A stretch of DNA of 64,000 nucleotides, taken from the NCBI GenBank assembly GCA_006176705.1, contig QRFJ01006401.1:112001-176000 (forward strand), read 5' to 3'. This DNA comes from Cocos nucifera (Eukaryota; Streptophyta; Magnoliopsida; Arecales; Arecaceae). The notes under the pieces were generated by a model that was not told where the DNA came from, ran no database searches, and saw only the letters and a program-made list of their open reading frames with translations. A program made the translations under genes and the position numbers. This document shows positions 1 to 10,259 of the stretch, piece after piece. How positions within the stretch are numbered: the first letter of the stretch is position 1; every line of letters begins with the position of its first letter.

Positions 1-600
1 TGCCTTCGGCTCCTTCGCTTGAGCTATGGCTCCAGTGCTGTCATAGTATAGCAGAATCGAACCATCCAAGGAGGATATCACTCCTAGCTCGCCAATGAAC
101 TCCGACAGCCATATAGCTTCCTTCACTGCATCAAATATCGTGACATACTCCACCTCGCATATAGAATCGACTACAGTGTGCTGCTTGAAACTCTTCCAGC
201 AGATTGCTCCACCATTTAGGGTAAACACAAAATCTGACACACTTTTGCTATCATCATGATCTGACTAAAAAGTGAAATCAGTATATCCCATAAGTTTTAA
301 GTCAGTATCTTCATAGATAAGCCATCGATCCTTGGTATTTCTCAAATACTTCAAGATTGTCTTCATAACCTTTCAGTGATCTCACCTGGGTTAGACTGGT
401 ATCTGCTTACTATCCCTAGTGAGTATGCCACGTCTGATCTCATACATATCATTACGTACATAATAGAATCCACTGTCGAAGCATATGATATTCTACTCAT
501 ATGCTCTCTCTCTTGAGGAGTCATTGGACAATCTCTCTTTGAGAGCGAAATCTCATGGCCTATCGAGAGAGCGCTTCTTGAAATTTTTCATGTTGAACCT
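1..600 (-). pseudogene. copia RNase H region (decayed)
   Basis: Minus-strand translation gives the copia RNase H layout: a KDRWLIYEDTDLKLMGYTDF-type stretch, then SVSDFVFTLNGGAICWKS, then a CEVEYV...AVKEAIWL segment and a final DSTGAIAQAKEP-like piece at the window edge. These correspond to the family pattern in which retroviral-type RNase H follows RT and removes the RNA strand during reverse transcription. An in-frame stop lies inside the TDF segment near position 267, and more lie between 400 and 600, so this is a relic. It continues past base 1. It is contiguous with the RT fragment to its right. Confidence 0.85.
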
Positions 601-1371
601 CTTCAGCACGGTATCAATGTACATGAACTAGGATAATCCTAGCAATTTTTTAGATCTATCATGATAAATCTTCATCCCTAGGATGTAGGAAGCTTCTCCC
701 AAGTCCTTCATGGAGAATTGAGACGATAGCCAAACCTTTATTCCCTGTAATGTAGGAATATCATTTTCAATTAAGAGAATATCATTAACATACAGAACAA
801 GGAATACAACAATAAAACCATTGGCCCATTTATATATGTAGAGTTCTTCTCCATTCTTAACGAAGCTATACATTTTGATTACTTTATAAAAATGCATGTT
901 CCAACTCGGCGATGCCTGCTTCATTTCATAAATGGATCTTTGAAGCCTACACATCTTAGACTCATCTATGAATGTGAAACCCTCAGGCTGTATCATATAC
1001 ACCTCTACTTTCAACTCTCCATTTAGGAAAGCTATTTTTACATCCATTTATCATATTTCATAGTCTAGGTATACCACTATCGCAAGCATGATCCGAATAG
1101 ATTTGAGCATTGCCACTGAAAAAACATCTTATCATAGTCAATACCATAACGCTGATGATATTCCTTGACAACCAGATGAACTTTATAGGTCTTCATCTTT
1201 CCATATGCGCCTCATTTTCTTTTTAAAATTTACTTACACCCAATGAATTTTACCTCTTCAGATGGATCAACTAGTGTCCATACACTGTTGACCATCATGA
1301 ACTCCATTTCGAACTTCATGGCTTTCAGCCACTTATCGAAGTCGGACCACTGCATGGCATCCATGTAGGTG
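600..1371 (-). pseudogene. copia reverse transcriptase (decayed)
   Basis: The best-preserved block is the 139-residue open stretch 628-1047, starting MDVKIAFLNGELKVEVYM, a hallmark of copia RT. It also shows IYEMKQASPSW and a DLGEASYILGMKI motif near its end. The catalytic box reads YVND where the family has YVDD, so an active-site aspartate is changed to asparagine. Upstream, 1050-1371 still translates as the N-terminal RT region (ITYMDAMQWSDFDKWLKAM, then a WTLVD segment) with stops. The reading resumes exactly at the edge of the solo LTR at 1377. RT makes cDNA from element RNA; this copy cannot. Confidence 0.9.
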
Positions 1372-1376
1372 ATCGG

Positions 1377-2984
1377 TGATAGGAATGCGATGTTGTCGTT
1401 AAGACACCATGTTTATCAGTTTAATCCGACTTCTTAAAATAATTAAAAATACGTAAATAGTAGTGAGTTGGGTCGAATCCACAGGAAAGGTAGTGTTTTT
1501 ATATTTGAAATCTTTGATTTTTGAAAAGAAAAGAAGAAAATAATTTTTAGAATCAAAAGTGAAGTCGAAAAATTAAAAGCAAAAATTAAAAGGTGCAGAA
1601 ATTTAAACTTGGTACTAAGATCTACTAGTTAGATCTTAGCATCTACTTGTAAAGCAATAATTTAAAGTATAAAAATTAAATTGTAATAAAAAGTAAAAAA
1701 TTAAAATATAAAAATAAAATTTTTATTAACTAAAATTTTAAAATTTAAATACATAAAATTTTTAAAAAAAATAAAAAAAAAATAATAAAATAAAATAGCC
1801 TGATCTCTGATCTTGGATCGGCATTGGCAGAAAGATGGTGTAGAAGCTCGGCTCTTCTTCTCGGCACCCGTTGCTTCGAAGCAGCCTTTAACCCATAGCC
1901 TGGCTTCGCCCTATACCAAAGCTTCACCTTGATCGGAGATGTTGATTTCTGATGGCCTGGGGTCCTTTTTATAGAGCTAGGAGGGCTGGATATTTTTTTC
2001 TAAAGGCAATATGGGACTAATAGCCTTTGTAATCGTCAAAATATAAAGAAATTTGGATAAAATTTGAATCAAAATAGCTCTGATATGACTCTGATAAATC
2101 TGATAAAATCCAGCCATTCAATAGAAATCCAACGGTCCAAAAATCATCAAAATCGGATGCAGATCAACTCAGATCAGGGTCGGATTAAATTCTGGCCATT
2201 GGATCGCGCTTGATGGAGGAAATCTGGCCGCAAATCATGCGCCTGAGAGTTTGATCACCGTCGGGAGCTTTCTGGACCGTCGAATCATCGCCTGGATTGA
2301 GCGCTGCCGTCCGATGGTGATCCGCATGATGTCTGTATCTGAATAAAATTCGAAAGCAACCACAGCCGTCCGATCCTGACTGCAAACAACCACATCCGTT
2401 CGATCGCACAATAATTGTTCCCATGGACCGGCCGCACCGCACACCGCAACCAATCAGCACCGCTGTTGTCAGAGTGAAAAGACTAAATTACCCTTATGAG
2501 CCGCGATAAATTTCTGTAGACCCTTTAAGGGGTCTAGGTCCACCACGTGGCAATCTCTGATTCGCCGAATTTGCTGAGCTGGCGGTCCACGCCTAGATCG
2601 TGGACCGGCTGATGGCTTCAACGGCTGAGTCGGCTTTGATGGCTCGGCTTGGCTTGGTGGCTCGGCTTGCGGAGCCGGCTGAGCCGTTTTCTTTTTTATT
2701 TAATTTTTATTTATTTTATATTTTTAAAAATTCATATCTTTTCTATTTTAGCTCTGTTTTACTTAAAATTTATTTCATTGTGATCAAAAAAATGAGCTCT
2801 TTCTTTTGATAATAAAATTTTATTTTTTAATTTTTATTTTTTTTATTATTTTTAATTAATTTTTTAATTAATAAAAATATGAATTTTTCAAAAATTATAT
2901 ATAAATTGATTAATAATTCTTAAAAATTAATATAAATTAATTAATAAATTAATACTTCTATTGGTGAATTTATGATGTTTATCA
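1377..2984 (-). mobile_element. solo LTR of the Athila-like gypsy family, with target duplication
   Basis: The segment is the reverse complement of the LTR at 51195-52868: the AT-rich start, the internal stretch with the GATC-rich 2100-2460 block, the two AGATCTTAG-containing motifs near 1620-1640 and the TTGTCGTTAAGACACC end all match. In element orientation it begins TGATAAAC and ends CCTATCA. It is flanked by ATCGG (1372-1376) and ATTGG (2985-2989), a 5-bp target duplication with one change. The copia reading frame continues on both sides (DPI before, PITYMDAM after). Only one LTR and no internal region remain, so it is a solo LTR left by LTR-LTR recombination. Short open frames inside it (1745-2460) are not genes. 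Confidence 0.93.
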
Positions 2985-4136
2985 ATTGGATCCTCATTGT
3001 TCTCATCAAATTCAACAAGATCATCATCTCGGATCAAGAAATCATAGTATCTGTCTGGTTGATGCGGTACTCTATCAGATCTTCTTGGTGCCATCTCAAT
3101 AGGCTCTGGATTTGATCTTATCAAATCTAGTTTTGTAGGTTCACTAGAATGTGTCGATTCTTTCACCTATCGAACTTCATTAAGTTCAACATTAGAGGCA
3201 GTTGTTCCTTCACTAAGAAATTTTTTTTCAAAAAGACTGCTCTATTGCTGATGAACATCTTTTGTTCTTCAGCAAAGTAGAAGTAATAACCCCTAGTTTC
3301 CTTAGGATATCCTATAAACAAGAATTTATCGGACCTAGGTTCAAGTTTTTCTAGTTGCAAACGTTTAACAGAAGTCGGACATCTCCAAACCCTAAAGTGA
3401 GAGAGTGTCAGCTTACGCCCGATCTATATCTCATGTGGAGTCTTTGCAGCAGACTTGCTCGGATCATTATTCAAAATAAAATAGATAGTTTCTAGTGCAA
3501 AATCCCAAAATGAAATTGGCAGACTTGTAAACCCCATCATGGATCGAATCATGTCCAAAAGGGTTCGATTCCTCCTTTTAGATACACCATTATGCTGTGG
3601 TATTCTAGGAGGGATCCATTATGAGAGAATCTCATTCACTCCTAGATATGTCAGAAGCTCGTTGAAAAGGTATTCACCTCCTCGGTTAGATCGAAGAGTT
3701 TTAATACTCTTTTCAAGTTATTTTTCTACCTCATTTCGATATTGTTTGAATATTTCAAACAAATTGAATTTATTCTTCATAAGATAGACATACCCATATC
3801 TAAATAGGTCGTCAGTAAATGTAATGAAGCAATAAAATCCACCTCTAGCATATATATTCATAGGTCCATATACATCAGTATGTACTAAACCTAGAAGCTC
3901 AGTGGCCCGCTCACCCTTTTCAGTAAAAGGTGATTTGGTCATTTTATCAAGACAGGACTCACAGATATTTAATGATTCACAATCATCAATGTCAAGGATA
4001 TGCTTCTTGACTAACCTGTTAATCCTATTCTTGTTTATATAACCGAGCCTATAATGCCAAAGATAAGCATTAGTGATATTATCTAGTTTTATTCGTTTAT
4101 TCGACGTGTACATTACACTAATAGGCTATGATAAAA
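2985..4136 (-). pseudogene. copia GAG-pre-integrase, integrase core and linker (decayed)
   Basis: Open stretch 3718-4113 shows the zinc-binding pre-integrase region (LWHYRLGYINKNRINRLV, then CESLNICESCLDKM) and the integrase core with VHTDVYGPM and FTDD, the first two acidic catalytic positions. The second His of the usual LGH motif is Tyr (LGY). The middle part, 3361-3717, carries the SFWDFALET-like segment with stops. Open stretch 3163-3360 has RSDKFLFIGYPKETRGYYFY, typical of the integrase C-terminal side, and 2985-3166 reads APRRSDRVPHQPDRY, the linker to RT. Integrase inserts element cDNA into the host genome. The right edge is cut by the CACTA element. Confidence 0.9.
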
Positions 4137-4139
4137 TAT

Positions 4140-4165
4140 CACTATTACAGAAAAGGGCTATGGTA
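4140..4165 (+). repeat. CACTA left terminal inverted repeat
   Basis: Starts CACTATTACAG and runs into GGCTATGGTAGTG. It pairs imperfectly with the right terminus at 9689-9712. Preceded by TAT (4137-4139). Confidence 0.9.
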
Positions 4166-4505
4166 GTGATTCGTAACCACTATCGTAGCCCAAAAAATCA
4201 CTACCATAAGCTATGACAGTGATTTTCTAACCGCTGCTACTGCAGCCGTCGCCATAGCTCTATGGCAGCAGTTATTGCAGCGATTATTTGAACCACTGCC
4301 ATAGATTTTCTATTGCAGTGGTTTATAAATTGCTGCAATAGTTCGACCTATAGCAGTGGTTATATAACCACTATCATAGGTTATCTATAGCAGCGGTTAC
4401 ATAATCGCTACCATAGATAATCTACAGCAGTGGTTTATTAACTACTGCCATAAGTCTAATGCAGTGTTTGGCACCATTTGCACCAGAGACCTATGGCAGC
4501 GGTTG
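4146..4505. repeat. CACTA left subterminal repeats
   Basis: About 360 bp made of variants of TATGGCAGCGGTTA and its reverse complement, often paired as short palindromes (for example the GCAGTGGTTATATAACCACT type at 4350-4375). In En/Spm elements such subterminal motifs bind the element-encoded regulatory protein; that role here is inferred from family knowledge. Confidence 0.88.
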
Positions 4506-4681
4506 CTTTAGATATTGAATAATTAAAAAAATTAAAATTTTTATTTTTTTTATATATTTTATCTGATAAATATAGATATATAACATAAAAAAATATAATA
4601 AACATAAAAATTATTCTAAAATACTAAAATTTTATTATCAAATAAAATTTATTATAATATTTTTTAAAAAAATAAAATATA

Positions 4682-6120
4682 TCAAAAGTTTTTTAAATCT
4701 ACATCATCTTTATCGTCACTGGAAGCCAAAGCCGGAGTCAGAGCTGGAGCTAGAGCTAGAGCTGGAGCCGAAGCTGGAGCTGGTGCTGGAGCCGGAGTTG
4801 GAGTTGGAGATGGAGCTGAAATGCGGGCCAACATATCTTCAAAGCCCGTAACTCCAAAACACGTGCTGAGCATTGACGTCATATCTCTCATGATGCTTTT
4901 CAGATGAGATGCGCGCTCCTCAGCCCGATTTGCCTGCATCGCAGTATGATCTGCCTGTGCCAATGCCTCCTCAAGCTCCTCCCGATTGACGACACCAAAA
5001 TTCTATGAGAAGATGCTCACCTCAGATCACTAGCTCGTCTATGTATGTCTGGGCATGCATCGGATCCTCTCAGAGTCCTCAGACCCTAAGACTTGAGATA
5101 GATGGTCATGGGGCCCATAGGTATCCGGGCCCTCGCTCGCGAGCACATCTAACTGATCGTGTAATTATAAATTAAAATAAAATTTTATAAGAAATGCTCT
5201 AATACTAATCATATATACTAATATATTTAATACTTACAAAAATACGTTCGATCGCGGCGTTCATCGACCTACCCATCTTGTCCGTGCGATTGGATCGAAA
5301 GATCTCGCTATAGCTGGACATCACACCATCTTTTATCAGCTATAACAAAGAATAAATTTATCAGAAAGATGATAAAAAATATGAATTTAATTTATCTAAT
5401 AAAATTTAGAATTAATTATCTCTCTATGTACACGACTGGCCATAGACTCGCATCCTAGAGTGTGCGTATACTCCTGGGCTGTACGGTTCTTCCGATTCTG
5501 ATGGAAGATAGTCTAATAAGTATTCAAATAAATAATAAATATTTAAATAAACTTTTAAATATATTAAAAAATTTAAAAGTTAAAAATTTTACCTCGAACT
5601 TCTGGCTCCTCCAATGTCTAACCATCCTCTCCCATTGACTCGGAGGACAGTTCTGTATCTAGGGAACAAGCTCCTCTGGAGTGTCTCATCGGTGCTCGAG
5701 TCATTCTCTGTGGAGCTTGATCTTATAACTCCGGTATAACTCTCCGATCTTTCTTAGTCGGGCATCTCGAACCCTCTCATGATCGAGAAAGTCGTACCTC
5801 CTGTGCATAAAGTTATCAAAAATTAGTTACAAAATTATTCTAATCAAACATGTATAGTGTAAACATATAAAATGCATAAATATAACTAAGATGTGCATAC
5901 TTATCCATATCTCCTTCCATACCTGGTCCCTAATGGTAGCATCCATCAAATGCCAGTCTTTGAGCTCTACGGGAATGATGTTCGACCGCTTCACAAGCAC
6001 TCCAAAAAAGAAATGCATCTCCTTTGTGGTCTCCCTTACCGGCCTTTCCTCTGCATCGTAATAGACCATTACCTGATGCTGGCAGTTCCACACGTGTGCC
6101 ATACATGTGGGACCGTAAAA
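4682..6120 (-). pseudogene. Ptta/En/Spm plant transposase-like gene, decayed, several exons
   Basis: Read from right to left on the minus strand: 5827-6102 has VYYDAEERPVRETTKEMHFF...LKDWHLMDATIRDQVWKEI, the N-terminal pattern of plant Ptta/En/Spm transposases. At about 5590-5800 there is an ERMVRHWRSQKFE-like segment, and at about 5440-5510 a FHQNRKNRTAQEYTHTLG segment close to the family hallmark. The 3' piece (4682-4963) is 93 residues with an N-terminal coiled-coil-like part and an Ala-Pro repeat tail. AT-rich gaps between the blocks look like introns. Frames are discontinuous and no full protein can be read. The assignment rests on motif recognition plus the CACTA ends. Confidence 0.7.
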
Positions 6121-6234
6121 TATTCGATTGAATGATGCACCTATAATGCAAATACGTTATGCAAATATATAAGTGTACAAAAACTATATAAAAAATAAAG
6201 TTGTGCTCATATAATAAAAATATATACTCAGATG

Positions 6235-6470
6235 CCTACGTAGTAGCATGCATCTCAGATATGGACGACGGTAGAGGCTCAGCTGCCGATGGAGTAGATG
6301 CCACTGGTGGAGTAGATATCGTCGGTGGAATAGATGCCAACGATGGAGGTCTCTGAGCAGTCGATGCTGAGGTGGATAGAGTTTGCTCTGACTGCTCCTT
6401 GGATGCTAAACTGTGTGTAACCCATCAAGGGGTAGGAGTGAAAGCTAGATGGCATTTTGGTGCCATCGTG
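6235..6470 (-). pseudogene. probable 5' exon of the CACTA gene, Ser/Pro/Thr-rich
   Basis: On the minus strand an ATG near 6465 opens a short frame beginning MAPKCHLAF that hits a TGA (CCT-TGA) after 13 codons and then continues as a Ser/Thr/Pro/Ala-rich stretch containing repeated STPP/ASIPP units. It lies just upstream of the transposase-like exons. It could be the low-complexity N-terminus of the same gene; the function is not recognisable. Confidence 0.4.
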
Positions 6471-6785
6471 ATTTGCAATTAATATTATTTTCAGATATGC
6501 AATAAATGCACCCTATCATCAACTAATAGATAAAGATAGGTCCTATCCCAATAAAGCAACAAGATATAAGCATCCAAAAAATATTATGCAATAAATTCTA
6601 CAACATGAATTACATTCATAAATAATTAAGGATGAGCAACAATCGAAGATTCGATCTCTTGCGCGAACTTTGGTGTTAATCTAGAAATCTGAAAGAAGAA
6701 CAAAGTAGATGATGGTGGCACCTTAGGACTTAAAGTTAAAACCTTAAAGAGACGTATCAAATTTTATTCACTCAGAAGCCGACAA
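6471..6785. other. non-coding CACTA interior
   Basis: AT-moderate sequence upstream of the transposase-like gene. I see no open frame of interest, RNA gene or repeat here. It may contain the promoter of the CACTA gene. Confidence 0.5.
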
Positions 6786-7130
6786 AATTGGACCCCATAC
6801 CTCCTAGTGATATCGGCGAGGCCGGACCCCCTCCCTCCTTCTCTCGCTCTCTCGATCTCTCACTCTCCCTCTCTCGATCTTGCTCGCCAGTGAAGCTGGA
6901 CCCCCTCCCTCCCAATGATGGAAGTGAGGCCGGATCCCTCCCTTCCTCTCTCCCTCTCTCGATCTCCCTCGTTAGTGATGGCGGTGAGGTCGGACCTCCT
7001 CCCTCCCTCCCTTCTACTCTCTATCTCCCTTGCCGATGGCTGGCAAGCGACCGGCCCTCCCTCTCTCAATCTATCGGTCTTTCTCTTAGTCTCTCCACTT
7101 CTTAGTTTTGGATCTCGAAATTGGGTCCGA
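6786..7130. repeat. CT-rich imperfect tandem repeat
   Basis: Three to four imperfect units of roughly 90-110 bp, each with a CTCCCTCC / CTCTCTCGATCTC pyrimidine run followed by a GTGATGGCGGTGAGGTCGGACC-like spacer variant. Both strands give open frames rich in Ser/Leu/Arg, which are a by-product of the repeat. Confidence 0.7.
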
Positions 7131-7611
7131 CCTTTCAGGATCTATTAGGATCCGGATCTGGTACTTCAAGTATAGATCCGTTGGGTATTCGAATTCGGAT
7201 CTGGTATCAGTAATTAAAATTGAGTCCAAATTTGAATATCTAGATTCCAATTCGAATCCAATCCGTTGATAGATCTAGTCTACAACCGTCGACATGGCAC
7301 AGTCCAAGGCTACCACCACGGCACGATCCAAAAACTATGGCATGTAGATAATTATAATATTTATAATAAATATTTATAATATTTATTATAAATATTTAAT
7401 AAATTATTATAAATATACATGATTAATAAATAATACTATAAAATTTAAAAAAATTATATCTATGGCTATAGAGAGCGGGTCGCACCGAAAGCTCCGAGAA
7501 TCGTCGGCGACGATGCTAGAAAAGGACGATGGCACTAGAGGTAACCTACGAAATAAAAGCAAGATAGTGAGATAGAGAAGAGAGAGAAAAAAAAAGAGAG
7601 AGAGCAGAGGC
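7131..7611. other. non-coding CACTA interior between two low-complexity tracts
   Basis: Contains GGATC-rich text to about 7340, an AATATTTATAA-rich stretch (7350-7440) and a GA-rich lead-in to the G-rich tract. Nothing recognisable as a gene. Confidence 0.5.
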
Positions 7612-8280
7612 GGCTGGGGATGGGGGGCTAGGAGGAGGGGGCACAGTGATGAGGAGGCCCGGAGGCACAGTGATGGGAGGGTCGGCGATCAGGAGAGAGA
7701 GTGTGGGGGCTGGGTGGGGGGTGGCGTGGAGGAGCGACCGGGGATGGGCGGTGGCAGGGTGGCGTGGAGGGGCGACCGAGGATGGGGGGTGGGGGGGTCG
7801 GGAGACGGGTGGCGAGGGGGAGCGGTTGGAGATGGGGGGAAGGAGGGGCAGTCGGAGGGAGGGTGGGGGGGCTGGGTGGGGGGTGGCGGGGAGGGAAGGA
7901 GCGACCGGGGATGGAGGAAAGGAGAGGCGGCTGGGAGGAGGGTGGGGGCTGGTGGGAAGGAGCGATCAGGGATGGGGTAAAGGAGGGACGGCCGAGGATG
8001 AGGGGAAGGAGGCGTGGGCGGTGGGAGGGCTGGGTGGGGGTTAGCGGGTGGCGGGGAGGGGCGGTTGGGGATTGAGAGGAAGGAGGGGCGACCGGGGGGA
8101 GGGTGGAGGGTGGGGGGGCCGGGTGGGGGGTGGCAAATGGTGGGGAGGGGCAGTCGGGGATGGGGGGTGGAGGGGGAGGGGGAAGGAGGGGCGGCACTGA
8201 TGGAGGGGGAAGGAGGGGCGACACCGGTCGGAGGAGGAAGAATCCTCACCGATGATGGAGAGGAGGGGGAGAGATAGAGA
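7612..8280 (+). repeat. G-rich minisatellite with many G-runs
   Basis: About 670 bp almost entirely of GGGG-containing units such as GGATGGGGGGTGGGGGGG, irregularly repeated about every 30-60 bp. All frames on both strands stay open for hundreds of bases (Gly/Trp/Arg-rich on plus, Pro/Ser-rich on minus) only because the tract lacks A/T-rich stop codons. The density of four adjacent G-runs gives strong potential for G-quadruplexes on the plus strand; this is inferred from sequence only. Confidence 0.85.
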
Positions 8281-8337
8281 GAGATCGAGCGCGCACAAGA
8301 GGAAAGTAGAAAAAATTTTAGAATTTTTAACCTAACC

Positions 8338-8482
8338 TACAGCAGCGGTTATCGAACTGCTGACCTAAATCTATGACAGCGGTTATCCAAAACTGCTGCC
8401 ATAGATCTACGGCAGCGGTTCTATAACCACTGCTGTAGATCTATAGCAGCGATTTTTGATAACCACTGCCATAGATTGAAAA
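8338..8482. repeat. internal block of CACTA subterminal-type repeats
   Basis: Further copies of the AGCAGCGGTTAT / ATAACCACTGCCATAG motifs, more than 1.2 kb inside the right end. They lie just left of the left arm of the long inverted repeat and mirror the block at 9493-9690. Confidence 0.85.
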
Positions 8483-8504
8483 TAATTTTTTTCTTATTTT
8501 TTTT

Positions 8505-9443
8505 TAAATATTATATAATTTTAAAATTTAATGTCTATCTTTATCATTCATTATCTAAATAATTATCATTAGAGTATCATCGCAAAAGATTGCCTCGATT
8601 CGATGGTCCTAGCTTCATCGATAAAAAAAATTTGATTTCGACGATCACGAATGACGATGCGATGATCTGATAGATGAAGACCTTCAATGGGTTCAAAAAT
8701 CTACAACGATGATCTCGATGATGTTTGTAGCATATTATCAAAGTTTTACTTCAATCGGATATCATTATCATGCATCAATTTAGTACGAAATGATTTTGGC
8801 TGTTAAATTATAAACAGGCGATCAAAGGATTAAATAACGTCCGATTATGAGATAATTTTTTAGTTAAATAATTTTTATTATAATTTTAAATATTTTATAT
8901 GGTGATGATAGTAAAATTTAAATCATTTTTATATAAACTATTCATATTAAGCAGATATTGCAAAAATACGAACATAACAACTAGTGAAGTTTCAGAATGG
9001 TTATCGAAAGACGTATAGTTTTAGATCGTTCTTCATCTCATGAGTTGAATTTTATAATCACCATCATAAAGTAGTAGCCAAGATCATTTATAAATAAAAT
9101 TTTCTCATAATCGAACATCGTTTGGTCCTTTGATCACTCATTTATCATTTAACGGTCGAAACTAATCTATACTAAATTGACCAAGATAACAATATCCGAT
9201 TGAAGTAAAACTTTGATAGTACATTACAAACATCACCGAGATCATTGTTGTAGATTTTTGGATCCATCGAAGATCTCCATCTATTAGATCATCACATCAT
9301 CATTCGTAGTCGTCGAAATCGAATTTTTCTGATCGATGAAGCTAATGCCATCGGATTGAGGCGATCTTTTGCGACGACACTCTAATGATAATTATTTAGA
9401 TAATGAATGGTAAAGATGGATATTAAATTTTAAAATTATATAA

Positions 9444-9455
<12 letters not shown>
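8505..9455. repeat. long inverted repeat (foldback) inside the CACTA element
   Basis: The left arm (about 8505-8925) is the reverse complement, with scattered mismatches, of the right arm (about 9040-9455). Matching landmarks include CATTCATTATCTAAATAATT at 8549 versus its complement near 9395, AAAGTTTTACTTCAATCGGA at 8742 versus its complement near 9200, and the CGATTATGAGA segments facing the loop. Arms are about 415 bp and the loop about 115 bp. The flanking subterminal blocks extend the symmetry to about 8338-9690. A transcript would fold into a long hairpin, a possible source of small RNAs (inference). Confidence 0.85.

Positions 9456-9492
<37 letters not shown>
9447..9492. repeat. (TA)n microsatellite
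   Basis: About 23 uninterrupted TA units between the inverted-repeat arm and the right subterminal repeats. Confidence 0.95.
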
Positions 9493-9495
<3 letters not shown>

Positions 9496-9690
9496 AGTGG
9501 TTACAATTAACCGCTGTCATAAATAAGCTTATAGTAGTGGTTCCTACTAACCGCTGCTATAGGTTAGACTTATGGCAGTAGTTTCACTAACCGCTGCGAT
9601 AGGTCCGACCTATGGTAGCGATTAATGAAAATCACCGTCGTAGGATCTATGGCAACGATTTCGAAAATCGCTATCATAGTATGCGCTGCC
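9493..9690. repeat. CACTA right subterminal repeats
   Basis: Alternating TAGTGGTTACAATTAACCGC-type palindromic pairs and single TATGGCAGCG units up to the right terminus. Related to the left block at 4146-4505. Confidence 0.88.
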
Positions 9691-9712
9691 ATAGATCTTT
9701 TTTGTAGTAGTG
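9689..9712 (-). repeat. CACTA right terminal inverted repeat
   Basis: The reverse complement begins CACTACTACAAAAAAGATCT. It is followed by the TAT target duplication at 9713-9715. Confidence 0.9.
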
Positions 9713-9737
9713 TATAAATGTCATTTCTTAATTATCC

Positions 9738-10259
9738 TTATATTATTGTGACATCATTCATTATGATATCGCAATAATGTTCTTTTATTGATAAACTATA
9801 ATCATCTTGAGCCAAAAGTCTAATAGATATTATGTTCATCATAAAAGATGGATAATAGTGACAGTCACTTAAAATGACACTATTATTTTTGAAAAATAGT
9901 TTAAAAGTTTTCAATACTAGGACTAAAACTTGACTTCCATTTCCAACAATAAGAAATCTATCACTATTATCAAATTTTCTACCAATTTGAAGTCCATGCA
10001 ATGAATTGCATATATGAATCGAACTTTCGGTATCTAATACACAGATAGATGTATCATATATAGAGAAATTGCAAGGTGTTATCATATAACAGCCTTGACT
10101 AGCAACCACTTGTTGATTTTTTCTGTTTAGCCTATTTGGATTAAGAGGATAATTCCTTTTGGGATCTATCATATTAGGATCAATAGTAGACTCCTTGATC
10201 TTAGGTCCTAAACACTTGCCACTGTCCAATAGTGAACGAAATGGACTAACTCTAGCCAT
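9738..10259 (-). pseudogene. copia protease region (mutated active site)
   Basis: A continuous 173-residue frame starting MARVSPFRSL. It includes the retropepsin landmarks ICVLDTESSIHICNSLHGLQ, then FLIVGNGSQV, then LSDCHYYPSFMMNIISI. These match the copia aspartic protease, which cuts the polyprotein. The catalytic triplet D-T-G reads D-T-E here, which should abolish activity. The frame runs into a stop just before the CACTA insertion, and the pre-integrase domain continues on the other side (4113 leftward). Confidence 0.88.

Larger units (their letters stand above)
4140..9712 (-). mobile_element. CACTA (En/Spm) DNA transposon nested in copia
   Basis: Left terminus CACTATTACAGAAAAGGGCT and right terminus (reverse complement) CACTACTACAAAAAAGATCT are imperfect terminal inverted repeats beginning CACTA. 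They are flanked by TAT at 4137-4139 and TAT at 9713-9715, the 3-bp target duplication expected of this superfamily. Both ends carry many subterminal repeats around a TATGGCAGCGGTTA core. A minus-strand transposase-like region lies at 4682-6120. The total length is 5573 bp. The interior also holds a CT-rich repeat, a very G-rich minisatellite and a long inverted repeat. No intact transposase remains, so it would need help in trans to move. Confidence 0.93.

Noticed and set aside
7628..8298. Long open frames on both strands (proline-rich on minus, glycine/tryptophan-rich on plus)
   Set aside because: They come from the G-rich minisatellite, which lacks stop codons in every frame; no domain or start context supports a protein.
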